A program made the translations under genes and the position numbers. A DNA stretch of 64,000 nt from Microbacterium thalassium (GTDB lineage: Bacteria > Actinomycetota > Actinomycetes > Actinomycetales > Microbacteriaceae). Below the pieces are notes generated by a model. That model did no database searches. It was not told where the DNA came from and saw only the letters and a list, made by a program, of their open reading frames with translations. Within the stretch, counting starts at the first letter, position 1. The number at the start of each line of letters is the position of its first letter. Of this stretch, positions 35,592 through 44,151 are shown piece after piece. The DNA lies in assembly GCF_014208045.1 (NCBI RefSeq), contig NZ_JACHML010000001.1, forward strand, positions 186,001 to 250,000. The letters are read 5' to 3'.

Positions 35592-36697
35592 GTCAGGCCC
35601 GCCCGCAGCGCCTCGAGCCAGCCGTGACCCTCCCGCAGGTCGGGCTCGAGGTGATTGCCCTCCGCCCACTCGTTCCACGACTTCACCCACAGCAGCCGCT
35701 CCTGCGGCGGCCGGTCTGCCAGGAGCTCGACGGCATCCGCGACGTTCCTGCGGAAGCGCTCGGGAGTCGCATCCGTCACCGCGAGACCTCGCCTGCCCGC
35801 TCGCGGCGTGTTGTCCCAGTTCGGATACACGCACGGCTGGACGTGCGGGTCGCGCGGGAAGGTCTCGGCGATGTGGTCGGAATAGGGCCACACCTCGGGT
35901 CCGCCCAGGAGCTTGCGCCGCGCACGCATCTTGAGCGTCGTCCAGCGATCGACCTCGACGGGGATCCGCATGTACACGCTGGCGTCGAAGCCGTCGGCCG
36001 TGCCCGTCGTATAGCGCGGTCCACGACCGAGCAGGTCGCTCATCTCGGCGACGAGGTAGAGCCCTCCGAGGCCGGCATCACGGGCCATCTCCTGCCAGCG
36101 ATCCACGAACGCGGCAGGGTCGGGCAGCTCCTCGGGGCGGAAGACGTAGAAGACCGGCCTCCCGTCGACGCGCAGGTAGCGCTCGTCGCGGAACGCGGGA
36201 AGGATCGTCGCGAAGTGGGCGGCGTCGTCCTCGGGACCCGGGTAGCGCTGCTCCTTCAGGATGCGGTCCGGCGCGCCGTGCCACGTACCGGTCCATGTCT
36301 GGTTGGCCCACGCCAGGCAGAACGAGATGCCGGGCTCGCCCCGGTCGATCACCTCGCGGAACGGCCGTTCCAGGATCCGCTCGCCCTCGCCGAACCAGTA
36401 GTGCCAATAGGCGAAAGCCTCCACGCCGTACCGCTGGGCGAGATCGCTCTGGGCCTGCCGGGTCTCGGGGACACGCAGGTCGTAGAAGCCGAGGTCGGCG
36501 GGCAGCGTCGGCTGCACGTGACCGGGGAAGAGCTTCCGGGCGCGTGCGGTGTTCGTCCACTCCGTGAAGCCGGGCCCCCACCACTGGTCGTTCTCGGGGA
36601 TCGGGAAGAACTGCGGAAGGTAGAAGCTGATCGCCCGCGCGCGCGTCGCGCCCTCCGAGGTGCCTTCCGCGCTCGGGTCGCGCGGACTCACGCTCAC
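35588..36697 (-). CDS. WbsX-type, GH99-like protein
   Basis: 369 residues. AISFYLPQFFPIPENDQWWG, GFTEWTNTARA, FAYWHYWFGEGERIL, AWANQTWTGTWHG and a final LLWVKSWNEWAEGNHLEPD are the hallmark blocks of the WbsX (GH99-like) family in O-antigen and capsule clusters. Family members resemble endo-mannosidases but their role in synthesis is debated, so the activity here is unassigned. GTG start after GGAGGG. It is coupled to the downstream GT4 gene. Confidence 0.9.
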   Translation of the reverse strand: MSVSPRDPSAEGTSEGATRARAISFYLPQFFPIPENDQWWGPGFTEWTNTARARKLFPGHVQPTLPADLGFYDLRVPETRQAQSDLAQRYGVEAFAYWHYWFGEGERILERPFREVIDRGEPGISFCLAWANQTWTGTWHGAPDRILKEQRYPGPEDDAAHFATILPAFRDERYLRVDGRPVFYVFRPEELPDPAAFVDRWQEMARDAGLGGLYLVAEMSDLLGRGPRYTTGTADGFDASVYMRIPVEVDRWTTLKMRARRKLLGGPEVWPYSDHIAETFPRDPHVQPCVYPNWDNTPRAGRRGLAVTDATPERFRRNVADAVELLADRPPQERLLWVKSWNEWAEGNHLEPDLREGHGWLEALRAGLT

Positions 36698-36800
36698 TCG
36701 CGTCTCCCTCCTGGAGTGGGCTGGACGGGTCCGACCCTACCAGCGGCGACCGACCGCGCCCGACGTCGCCCGAAGCGCACCGAGTCGCGGATCGACCTGC

Positions 36801-38327
36801 TCAGCCCCGTGAGCGCCGCGCGCCCGCGCCCACCGGATTGCCCGTCTCGGCTTCGGCCGGGCCGGCCTCGGCGCGCGTCTTCGCGACCTCGTCGGCGGTA
36901 TCCGTCTGGGGCTTGGTCTCCGCCTCGCCCGATACCGGCTCGCCGTAGGACTTCCGGTAGTCGTACGAGTAGCGCGAGGCGTCCGCGCCGCGAACCGGGG
37001 CGCGGTTGAGGACCAGTCCGAGTGCGCGCCCGCTGGACTTGCGCAGCGCGTCGAGCGACCGGTCGAGCAGCTCGTACGTCGTCTTGCCGATGGTCAGCAC
37101 CAGCAGGGCGCCGTCCGCCTGGTGGGTGAGGACCGCACCGTCGGTCACCGGCAGCAGCGGCGGCGCGTCGACGATGACGAACGCGTGCTGCGACAGATCG
37201 TCCAGGACGTGGTGCATGCGCTCCGAGCCGAGCACCTCGCTCGGGTTGGGCGGAGCGCTGCCGGACGTCAGGATGAACAGGTTGGGCGATCGCGGCGTGC
37301 GCTGAAGCACGTCCGTCAGCTTCGCCCGCCCGGCGAGCACATCGCTCAGCCCGGCTCCGCCCGGGATCCCCATGGTCTTCGCGACGGTGGAGCGTCGCAG
37401 GTCGCCGTCGACGAGGACCACCGACTGTCCGCTGGCTGCGAGCGTGAGCGCGAGGTTGGCGGCGATCGTGGACTTGCCGTCGCTCGGCAGGGGGCTGGTG
37501 ACCACGAGCACCCGCGGCGGATTGTCGACGTCCATGAACTGGAGGTTGGTCCGCAGTGCGCGAAGCGCCTCGGACACGGCGAATCCCGTGCCCTTGCCCC
37601 TACCCGATGACTTCGGGTCGAACAGCCTGCTGTCTCCTCCGAGCGATTCACTGATCGGGATCGTCCCCACGACGGGGATCTGCGTGTGCGTCTCGACGTC
37701 GGCGGTGGAGCGGATGCGGCGGTCCGACACGGTGCGGATCAGGGCGAACGTGATGCCGAAGCCCAGTCCGAGCACGCCGCCGACGATGAGCGCCGTCTGC
37801 GGGTCGGGGTACACGGGCGTGCTCGGCACCACCGCGGGCGAGGCGATGCGGACCGTCAGCGGAGCCGACCCGGCGGTCCCGTCGCCTTCGAAGTCGTCGA
37901 TGGTCTGCGCCAGCGCCTCGATCCAGGCGTCGGCGAGCGCCGCCGCCGCCTCGGGGGTGGAGCCGCTCGCCGTGACGCGGAGCACGGCCGTCCCGTTCGG
38001 ATTCGCGACGGTGACCCGGTTGTTCGCCGCGGTCGGCGACATGTTCAGTCCGGCGATCTCGACCGCGGCGGAGGCGGTGGGCTCCCACGTCGCCATCTCG
38101 AGATAGGTGGCCACCTTGCCGCGCGCCATGCTGTCGCTCATGATGGCGTTCGCCGCGACGTCGTCCGAGTTCGTCTCGACCAGCTCGATCAGGCCGCTGG
38201 CCGTGGTCCGGTACACGGGCGTCTGGATCGCGGTCCAGCCGGCAGCGGCGATCAGCCCCACGATTGTCATGAGGACGATCGCGAGCCAATGGCGGCGAAG
38301 ACCACGGAAATAGTCGCGCAGCTCCAT
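36801..38327 (-). CDS. Wzc-like polysaccharide tyrosine autokinase
   Basis: 508 residues. An N-terminal Wzz-type domain with two membrane helices (WLAIVLMTIVGLIAAAGW and a second near 180-200) is fused to a BY-kinase with Walker A PSDGKST, VLVDGDLRR and VIVDAPPLLP. The tail has a tyrosine cluster (RYSYDYRKSY), the usual autophosphorylation site, then 43 acidic and basic residues. It regulates chain length and polymerisation of the exported glycan. The likely phosphatase is at 19634-20290. It lies between the polymerase and WbsX genes in one operon. Confidence 0.93.
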   Translation of the reverse strand: MELRDYFRGLRRHWLAIVLMTIVGLIAAAGWTAIQTPVYRTTASGLIELVETNSDDVAANAIMSDSMARGKVATYLEMATWEPTASAAVEIAGLNMSPTAANNRVTVANPNGTAVLRVTASGSTPEAAAALADAWIEALAQTIDDFEGDGTAGSAPLTVRIASPAVVPSTPVYPDPQTALIVGGVLGLGFGITFALIRTVSDRRIRSTADVETHTQIPVVGTIPISESLGGDSRLFDPKSSGRGKGTGFAVSEALRALRTNLQFMDVDNPPRVLVVTSPLPSDGKSTIAANLALTLAASGQSVVLVDGDLRRSTVAKTMGIPGGAGLSDVLAGRAKLTDVLQRTPRSPNLFILTSGSAPPNPSEVLGSERMHHVLDDLSQHAFVIVDAPPLLPVTDGAVLTHQADGALLVLTIGKTTYELLDRSLDALRKSSGRALGLVLNRAPVRGADASRYSYDYRKSYGEPVSGEAETKPQTDTADEVAKTRAEAGPAEAETGNPVGAGARRSRG

Positions 38328-38371
38328 CTGGTCTCCGTCGGTTCAGGCTCCACACCGTGGTGCTCGATCGG

Positions 38372-39832
38372 TTAGGTAGGGTCCATCGTATGTGACGACG
38401 CCTGCGGAGCGCGTGCCGCCTGTGGACCGCGACCGAGCCCACGTGAGCGCGCCGCGGACGACGGCGCCTCGGTCGCGTCCTCGTGCTGGGGCTCGGCCTC
38501 CTCGCTCGCCGCCCCGCGCAGGGCGGAGCCCTCCTGCTCATACCTCGCCATTGCGCCCAGGCAGATGCCGGCGACGACGAAGGGCACCGAGACGCCGACA
38601 GCCGTCCAGAACAGGTCGAACTGCGACTGCGTGATCCGGCTGAGCGTGATCGCCAGCGCGAGGGTTCCGAAAGCCGGGTTCACCCGCGCGAGGACGATCA
38701 GGATGCCGACCCACATGATCAGGAAGGCGGCGAGGCCGACCAGACCGGCGCTGGCTACGACCTCGAGCTCGGCCTGCGGGGGCTGGTACGGAAGCGTGCG
38801 GTCGTAGTACCAGAATCGCAGCCCATGTCCGAAGAACGGTGCGTGCTTCCAGTAGGCATAGACCTCGCGCCACCAGTCGAGGCGCTGGAAGAACGAGTTG
38901 TGCTCGTTCTGCGACTCGATCTGCTCGCTGACCATCGTCACGACCATCCAGATCGCGGGGATCAAGAGCAGCAATGCTAGCCGCTGACGCACCGAGGCGC
39001 CCTTGCGGACGGCCACGACGACGACCGCCGCGACCAGACCGACCAGCGCCTGGCGCGACTGGGTCATGACGATCGCGACGACGAGGAGCCAGAAGGCGAG
39101 CCCGATCCAGCGCCCGGGCAGCCGGGCCCACGGCGGGTTGATGTACACGATGATGACGGCGAAGGCCATCGTCGTGCCCGCGAAGTTCTTGTGCATCGAC
39201 CACGGCCAGGCCGGGTACACGGGGCCGAGATCGCCCGCGATGTACTGCAGCAGCCCGGTGCCGATGGTTCCCAGCGCGATGACGACGGCGCCGGCGATGA
39301 TCAGCAGCAGCGCGGCCCGGCCGAACCCGGCGCGGCCGAGCGCCCACCCGACGACGAGCGCCCCCGAGATGAGCAGCCAGGCGTGGAACCATTCGACGGT
39401 GTTCTGCACCTGCGGGACGACGATCACCGTGAGCAGTGTCGCGAACTGATAGACGAGGTTCAGCCACAGCAGCTGCTTCATCGGCTTCGAGTAGTGCCGA
39501 TCGCCGAGCAGGATCGCCGCCCCCACGGCGGCGAACAGCGCCGCATCCGACACCGACAGGTTCGTGCCGCCGATCCCGACGCGTTCGACGATGAGAAGTA
39601 GCGGCATCGCCATCAGCGCCAAGGCCATGGGCTCCGACCAGGTGGCGATGGCGGCGATGGCGAGCACGGCGATCGCGATCGCGGTGGTCACCCCGTGGCG
39701 CCCCGCGTTGTCGAGGATGAAGAACGCCGCGGCCACGGTCACGGCGGCCAGCAGCACCCACTTCCACGCGGCCGACAGCCACTCCAGCACGCGCGCGCGC
39801 CACTGCTGGGCACGCAGGCTGGTCGGTGTCAT
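38372..39832 (-). CDS. O-antigen ligase/Wzy-type polymerase
   Basis: 486 residues with about ten to twelve membrane helices and a large external loop (about residues 305-365, including NEHNSFFQRLDWWREVYAYW and HGLRFWYYDR), the topology of the Wzy_C/O-antigen ligase family. It would polymerise or ligate the flipped glycan units at the outer face of the membrane. The C-terminal tail (about 60 residues) is polar, Ala/Arg/Ser-rich and cytoplasmic. It is upstream of the Wzc gene in the same operon. Confidence 0.88.
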   Translation of the reverse strand: MTPTSLRAQQWRARVLEWLSAAWKWVLLAAVTVAAAFFILDNAGRHGVTTAIAIAVLAIAAIATWSEPMALALMAMPLLLIVERVGIGGTNLSVSDAALFAAVGAAILLGDRHYSKPMKQLLWLNLVYQFATLLTVIVVPQVQNTVEWFHAWLLISGALVVGWALGRAGFGRAALLLIIAGAVVIALGTIGTGLLQYIAGDLGPVYPAWPWSMHKNFAGTTMAFAVIIVYINPPWARLPGRWIGLAFWLLVVAIVMTQSRQALVGLVAAVVVVAVRKGASVRQRLALLLLIPAIWMVVTMVSEQIESQNEHNSFFQRLDWWREVYAYWKHAPFFGHGLRFWYYDRTLPYQPPQAELEVVASAGLVGLAAFLIMWVGILIVLARVNPAFGTLALAITLSRITQSQFDLFWTAVGVSVPFVVAGICLGAMARYEQEGSALRGAASEEAEPQHEDATEAPSSAARSRGLGRGPQAARAPQASSHTMDPT

Positions 39833-39905
39833 GGCGGGGTCCCCTCCGGACGTCGATCCAGTATCGCAGGTGGGACCCGGCAGCCGGACGGGTCGCTCGC
39901 GCGGC

Positions 39906-40163
39906 TCAGTCCTCCCGGAGGAGCCCGAGCGCGACGAGTTCGTCGACGAAGGCGTGGAACGGTCCGCTGATGGCGCCCTCCGCCTCCCCCGTCAGTCCGG
40001 CGATGGCGGCGATGGCCTGATCGCGCTCGCGCCCGACCGCCTCCTGCCAGATGAGCTGCGCGGAGTCGCGCAGCACGATGATCGGGCCGTCGGGCAGGGC
40101 GGCCGCGTAGACGGCGTCGTCGGCGATCTCGACGCCGACGGACGGAGCCACCCCGATGCTCAC
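39906..40163 (-). CDS. PqqD-family small protein
   Basis: 85 residues: VGVEIADDAVYAAALPDGP, IIVLRDSAQLIWQEAV and a C-terminal AFVDELVALGLLRED helix, the winged fold of PqqD-type peptide chaperones. The start overlaps the stop of the nucleotidyltransferase gene (ATGA). PqqD proteins usually present a precursor peptide to a radical-SAM or other maturation enzyme; neither is seen here. Similar PqqD-nucleotidyltransferase pairs occur in HPr-kinase-related (HPr-rel-A) systems and in polysaccharide regions. Confidence 0.8.
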   Translation of the reverse strand: MSIGVAPSVGVEIADDAVYAAALPDGPIIVLRDSAQLIWQEAVGRERDQAIAAIAGLTGEAEGAISGPFHAFVDELVALGLLRED

Positions 40164-41044
40164 GGCACGGCCCTCCTCACCAGTTCCCGGATGCCCCGCG
40201 CGGGCCGGGCGAAGAATTCGCGCGCGATCTCGGTGCGGGTCGGCGTCCGGCCCAGCTCATGCGTCAGATGCTCGACGTTGACCTGCAGCGATCGGACGAG
40301 GATGGCGGCGGCGTCCCGCGCTGTCGGCGCCGCGCGCAGGCGTCCCCACCACTCCTCCGCGCGCGTGCCACCCTGCGACACCGCCTTCCACAGGCGGTAG
40401 TCCGGTTCGCGCCGGTGATCGTCGAGTTCCCCGATCGCCGCCGCGAACGCGGTCCCGGCATCCAGGTCACGTGCCAGCGCCCGGATCGCCTGCTGCTGCT
40501 CGTGCGACGACGAGCGCCACACCCGGTGGAGGTCTCGAGCCGCGCTCGTTCCGCTGCGGGCCGCGTTGAGCACGAGGATGAGTGCCTGCTCGACGCGGCC
40601 GGGGGTCGGGCACGCGACTCCCCCGAACGACTTCTCCAGTCGGCCCCGCCACATCCGTTCGAACGCGGCCGCGGGGTCGGCCCGGATGCCGGGGAAGATG
40701 CGGTGGATGTCGACATAGCCCCAGACCGGGTGGGAGTAGGTCTGCGCATGCCCGAAGGGCGACCCGAAGAGGAAGGTGCTGTACACGCTCCAGCCGTGCG
40801 CCCGCAGCGCGGCGTCGACGGCCCCGACCGACTGCGGACGGACCAGGACGTCGACATCGGTGCCGGCCAGCCCCGTCGGCCGGAACTCCGTCTCGACCGC
40901 GTCCCCCTTGATGTGCAGCAGATCCGCGCCGATCTCGTCGGCGACGATCTGAATCGCGGCTCGACCGAGATGCAGGCGCACGGTGAGCGGGATCGCCGTC
41001 GATTCGCCCGTCAGCTCGCTCTGCACAGTGCCCACCCTCGCCAC
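40160..41044 (-). CDS. Nucleotidyltransferase-family protein (NTP_transf_5-like)
   Basis: 294 residues. LLHIKGDAVETEF, then GLAGTDVDVLVRP with the GxDxD nucleotidyltransferase site, SHPVWGYVDIHRIFPG, and an alpha-helical C-terminal half. This matches nucleotidyltransferases paired with PqqD proteins. The GTG at 41044 gives the longest frame; TAGAGT overlaps it, so the second GTG (41035), seven bases downstream of that hexamer, may be the true leaderless start. It opens the operon running to 34515. Its substrate is unknown. Confidence 0.82.
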   Translation of the reverse strand: MARVGTVQSELTGESTAIPLTVRLHLGRAAIQIVADEIGADLLHIKGDAVETEFRPTGLAGTDVDVLVRPQSVGAVDAALRAHGWSVYSTFLFGSPFGHAQTYSHPVWGYVDIHRIFPGIRADPAAAFERMWRGRLEKSFGGVACPTPGRVEQALILVLNAARSGTSAARDLHRVWRSSSHEQQQAIRALARDLDAGTAFAAAIGELDDHRREPDYRLWKAVSQGGTRAEEWWGRLRAAPTARDAAAILVRSLQVNVEHLTHELGRTPTRTEIAREFFARPARGIRELVRRAVP

Positions 41045-41077
41045 TCTAGTGAGGGCCGGGCGTGCGGCCGCGCCGAC

Positions 41078-42556
41078 CTACTGGAGCGCCGAGGTGAGCC
41101 GCGCGAGGTTGTCGAGCACGGTCGAGCCCAGCGGCTGCTTCATCCACTCGTCGAGCGTGAGCTCACGGCTGAGGTCGCGGTAGGTCGCCTCGACCTCGCG
41201 CATCTCGCTGACGAACTCCTCGCCGCGCACGAGCATCGAGATCTCGAGGTTGAGGCCGAACGAGCGCATGTCCATGTTGCTGGACCCGATGATCGCCACC
41301 TCGTCGTCGACGGTCATCGACTTGGAATGCAGGATGAACGGGCGGCGGTACATCCAGATCCGCACTCCCGCGCGCAGCAGCCCCTCGTAGTAGCTGCGCT
41401 GGGCGTGGTAGACCATCGCCTGGTCGCCCTCCTCCGAGACGAAGAGCTCGACCTGGACGCCGCGCTGGCAGGCGGTCATCACGGCGAGCAGCAGCGATTC
41501 CTCGGGGACGAAGTACGGGCTGACGATGATGACCTTGTGCTGGGCGGCGTAGATGAGGCCGCAGAACAGCTTGAGGTTGTTCTGGAACGCGAAGCCGGGC
41601 CCCGAGGGGACGACCTGGCAGTCGAGATCCCCGCTGCCCGACGTCACCTCGAACAGCTGCGCCTGATCGGTGAGCACCTCGCCGGTCTCGCTGTACCAGT
41701 CCGAGAGGAACACGGCGTTGATCGAGGCGACGACCGGACCGTCGAACCGCGCCATCAGGTCCACCCAGTGCAGCCCGCGCTTGATGTTCTTCTTCAGGTT
41801 GTACGTGGAGTCGGTGACGTTCTGCGAGCCGGTGAAGGCGACGTTCCCATCGACGACGGTCAGCTTGCGGTGGTTGCGCAGGTCGGGACGCTGGTACTTG
41901 CCCTTGAGCGGCTGCACCGGGAGCATCAGGTGCCACTGCGCGCCCATCGCCGTCAGGCGCTTCAGCGTGCGCTTGTAGAACGGCTTGCCCCGGTTCGCCC
42001 AGTGATCCAGCAGCACGCGCACGACCACGCCGCGCGCGGCGACCTCCTCGAGCGCCCGGAAGAAGTTGTCGGTCGATTTGTCCGACTGCAGGATGTAGAA
42101 CTCCACGTGGACGTAGCGCTGAGCCGTGCGGATCGCGTCGGCCATGGCATCCAGGCTCTCCTGGTAGTCGGCGATCAGCGTCGCGCCGTTGTCGCCCGCG
42201 AGGGGCATGGCGCCGAGGTTCCGGTTCATGCGCACGAGCGACGTGAACGACTCGGGCGCCTCGGGGCGGAGCGTGCCCATGTCGAGCCCGTCGCTGGTCT
42301 CGCGGATGTACCCGTTAATGCGCTCCTGCATGCGGCGACGCTTGCGCGGCAGGCGCGGATTGCCGATGAGCAGGAACAGGAAGACGCCGATGAGCGGGAT
42401 GAAGTAGATCGCCAGCAGCCAGGCCATCGCGGCCGTCGGGCGCCGGTTGCGCGGGACGACGATGACGGCGGTGACGCGCACGACGATGTCGAAGAGGATG
42501 ACCGCGAGGAGTGACCAGCTCGTGACGGTCAACTCGAGCGCGCCGCTGTCGTCCAC
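41078..42556 (-). CDS. cls: Cardiolipin synthase (phospholipase D family)
   Basis: 492 residues. Two N-terminal membrane helices, then two PLD domains with HKD motifs HRKLTVVDG and HSKSMTVDD, each followed by GSQN or GSSNMD. It joins two phosphatidylglycerols (or PG and CDP-diacylglycerol) into cardiolipin at the membrane. GTG start with a GGGGGTGGGG stretch upstream; TACGCT farther upstream is a possible -10. It is not clearly linked to the polysaccharide operon that follows on the same strand 34 bases downstream. Confidence 0.94.
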   Translation of the reverse strand: MDDSGALELTVTSWSLLAVILFDIVVRVTAVIVVPRNRRPTAAMAWLLAIYFIPLIGVFLFLLIGNPRLPRKRRRMQERINGYIRETSDGLDMGTLRPEAPESFTSLVRMNRNLGAMPLAGDNGATLIADYQESLDAMADAIRTAQRYVHVEFYILQSDKSTDNFFRALEEVAARGVVVRVLLDHWANRGKPFYKRTLKRLTAMGAQWHLMLPVQPLKGKYQRPDLRNHRKLTVVDGNVAFTGSQNVTDSTYNLKKNIKRGLHWVDLMARFDGPVVASINAVFLSDWYSETGEVLTDQAQLFEVTSGSGDLDCQVVPSGPGFAFQNNLKLFCGLIYAAQHKVIIVSPYFVPEESLLLAVMTACQRGVQVELFVSEEGDQAMVYHAQRSYYEGLLRAGVRIWMYRRPFILHSKSMTVDDEVAIIGSSNMDMRSFGLNLEISMLVRGEEFVSEMREVEATYRDLSRELTLDEWMKQPLGSTVLDNLARLTSALQ

Positions 42557-42607
42557 ATCCCCACCCCCGGAATCGCCTGGCTGAGCCCAGCGTAGTGGGG
42601 AGCGGGG

Positions 42608-42823
42608 TCAGTTCTCGGCGCCGGCCGGGGTCGTGTCGGATGCGGCGCCCGCGCTCGCCGGCGGAAGTCCACGCTTCGCGCGCTCCTCGGCCTCGATCTT
42701 GGCGTACGCGCGGCGCTCGTTCCGGTCGGCGCGCACGACGCTGCGCAGCACGTACCAGAACAGGAGGCTCACGACGACGGTCGGCAGGAGCGACCACACG
42801 ACGGCGAGCCAGTAATCATCCAC
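42608..42823 (-). CDS. Small membrane protein of unknown function
   Basis: 71 residues: MDDYWLAVVWSLLPTVVVSL and the rest of one membrane helix through residue 26, then a basic amphipathic segment (RADRNERRAYAKIEAEERAK) and an Ala/Thr tail. Short proteins of this form are conserved in Microbacteriaceae. GTG start with TAGACT exactly six bases upstream. It lies 51 bases upstream of the cardiolipin synthase and may be cotranscribed. Confidence 0.75.
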   Translation of the reverse strand: MDDYWLAVVWSLLPTVVVSLLFWYVLRSVVRADRNERRAYAKIEAEERAKRGLPPASAGAASDTTPAGAEN

Positions 42824-42927
42824 GCCCCCAGTCTACGCGGCCGTCGGCCTCTCCTCCCCACCCGCTGATCCGTCCCCAGGCCGGCGCATCCCGGTGACGC
42901 GCCCCGGAGTCCGGCCAGAGTCCTGCC

Positions 42928-44091
42928 ATGACCACGATCGTGAAGGCCGCGAACGCGGCGGAGTTCCTGTCCCTCGTCCCGCGGCTGCTGGGCTGCCATG
43001 TCTCGCAGAGCCTCGTCCTCGTGCCCTTCGACGGCGCCCGCACGCTCGGTGCGCTGCGGGTCGATCTGCCCGCACCGGAGGCCGACGCCGACCAGGTCGC
43101 GGCGACCTTGATCGGCATGGTCTGCAAGCTGCCGGACGCCGACGGCGTCGCGCTGGTGGCCTACACGGCAGCGTCCGCCGCCGCCGGCATCCCGCATCGA
43201 CCCCTGGCGGATGCCGTGGGCCGGCGCGCCGAGACGTGCGGCCTGCGGGTCGTCGATGCGCTGTGCGTCGCCGCGGATGGCTGGGGCTCGTTCCTGGATC
43301 CGGAGTGCCCCGACACGGGCCGGCCGCTCACGGAGCTGGGGGATGCCGCCGCAGACGGCATCGATCACCTGCCGCAGCCCGCCGCCGACCTCGCGGCCGG
43401 GCTGGAGCTGCCCGAGGTGTCCACGGCCACCGCGACGGCGGGCGAGCAGGCGCTGGCGGCCTTCGATCGCGCCGTCGAGGTCGTGTGCGGACCGGCGGCG
43501 ACCGACGAGCGCGGCGCCTTCGGCGAGCGCCGCGTCGGCGGCGGACGAGTGGACCCGCGCTCGCTGGCGGCATCCCTGCTGCTGGATGATCTGCCCCAGC
43601 TCTACGAGCAGGCGCTCGCCTGGGACACGACCGACATCGATCCGCACGACGGTGCGGCCGTCATCTGGTGCTTGAGCAGACCGGCACTGCGCGACATCGC
43701 CCTCGTCGGCTGGAGCGGGCACATCCGCGACGCCGACGAGGCACTTCAGGCTCAGCTGCGCTGGGAGCAGGGCGAGGAGTACCCCGCGCATCTCGCCATG
43801 CGGATGTGGGGGGACGGCTCGCGGCCCGATCCCGCGCGGCTGGAGTCGGCGCTGGCCCTGGTTCGTGCGCTGGCGGCGCGGACACCCGCGGGTGAGCGCG
43901 CGGGGCTGCTCGCCATGTGCGCGTGGCTGTCATGGGCGCTCGGCCGATCGACCCACGCCGCGCACTACGCGGGCCTCGCCCGCGATCTCGAGCCGGAGCA
44001 CGGCCTCGCCGAGATCGTGCTGTCGTTCGTCGGCGCCGGCCATCTGCCGGAGTGGACGTTCGACCGCGGGGCGAGGCGGGCGAGCAGGTGA
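42928..44091 (+). CDS. DUF4192 family protein
   Basis: 387 residues. The start TTIVKAANAAEFLSLVPRLL and SQSLVLVPFDGARTLGALRV match the actinobacterial DUF4192 family; the middle is acidic and alpha-helical and the end contains a helical repeat-like stretch (AAHYAGLARDLEPEHGLAE). No catalytic motif and no export signal. Function unknown. CAGAGT lies six bases before the ATG. It converges with the nuclease gene across a terminator. Confidence 0.88.
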   Translation: MTTIVKAANAAEFLSLVPRLLGCHVSQSLVLVPFDGARTLGALRVDLPAPEADADQVAATLIGMVCKLPDADGVALVAYTAASAAAGIPHRPLADAVGRRAETCGLRVVDALCVAADGWGSFLDPECPDTGRPLTELGDAAADGIDHLPQPAADLAAGLELPEVSTATATAGEQALAAFDRAVEVVCGPAATDERGAFGERRVGGGRVDPRSLAASLLLDDLPQLYEQALAWDTTDIDPHDGAAVIWCLSRPALRDIALVGWSGHIRDADEALQAQLRWEQGEEYPAHLAMRMWGDGSRPDPARLESALALVRALAARTPAGERAGLLAMCAWLSWALGRSTHAAHYAGLARDLEPEHGLAEIVLSFVGAGHLPEWTFDRGARRASR

Positions 44092-44108
44092 GGATCCCGT
44101 CGGGACGT

Positions 44109-44145
44109 CCGGCGACTCGATGCCACGCGGGCACCGAGTCGCCGG
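44109..44145. terminator. Bidirectional terminator between DUF4192 and nuclease genes
   Basis: CCGGCGACTCG (44109-44119) and CGAGTCGCCGG (44135-44145) form a perfect 11-base stem, extended by inner TGCC/GGCA pairing. It sits between two convergent genes. Confidence 0.8.
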
Positions 44146-44151
44146 AGTCAC

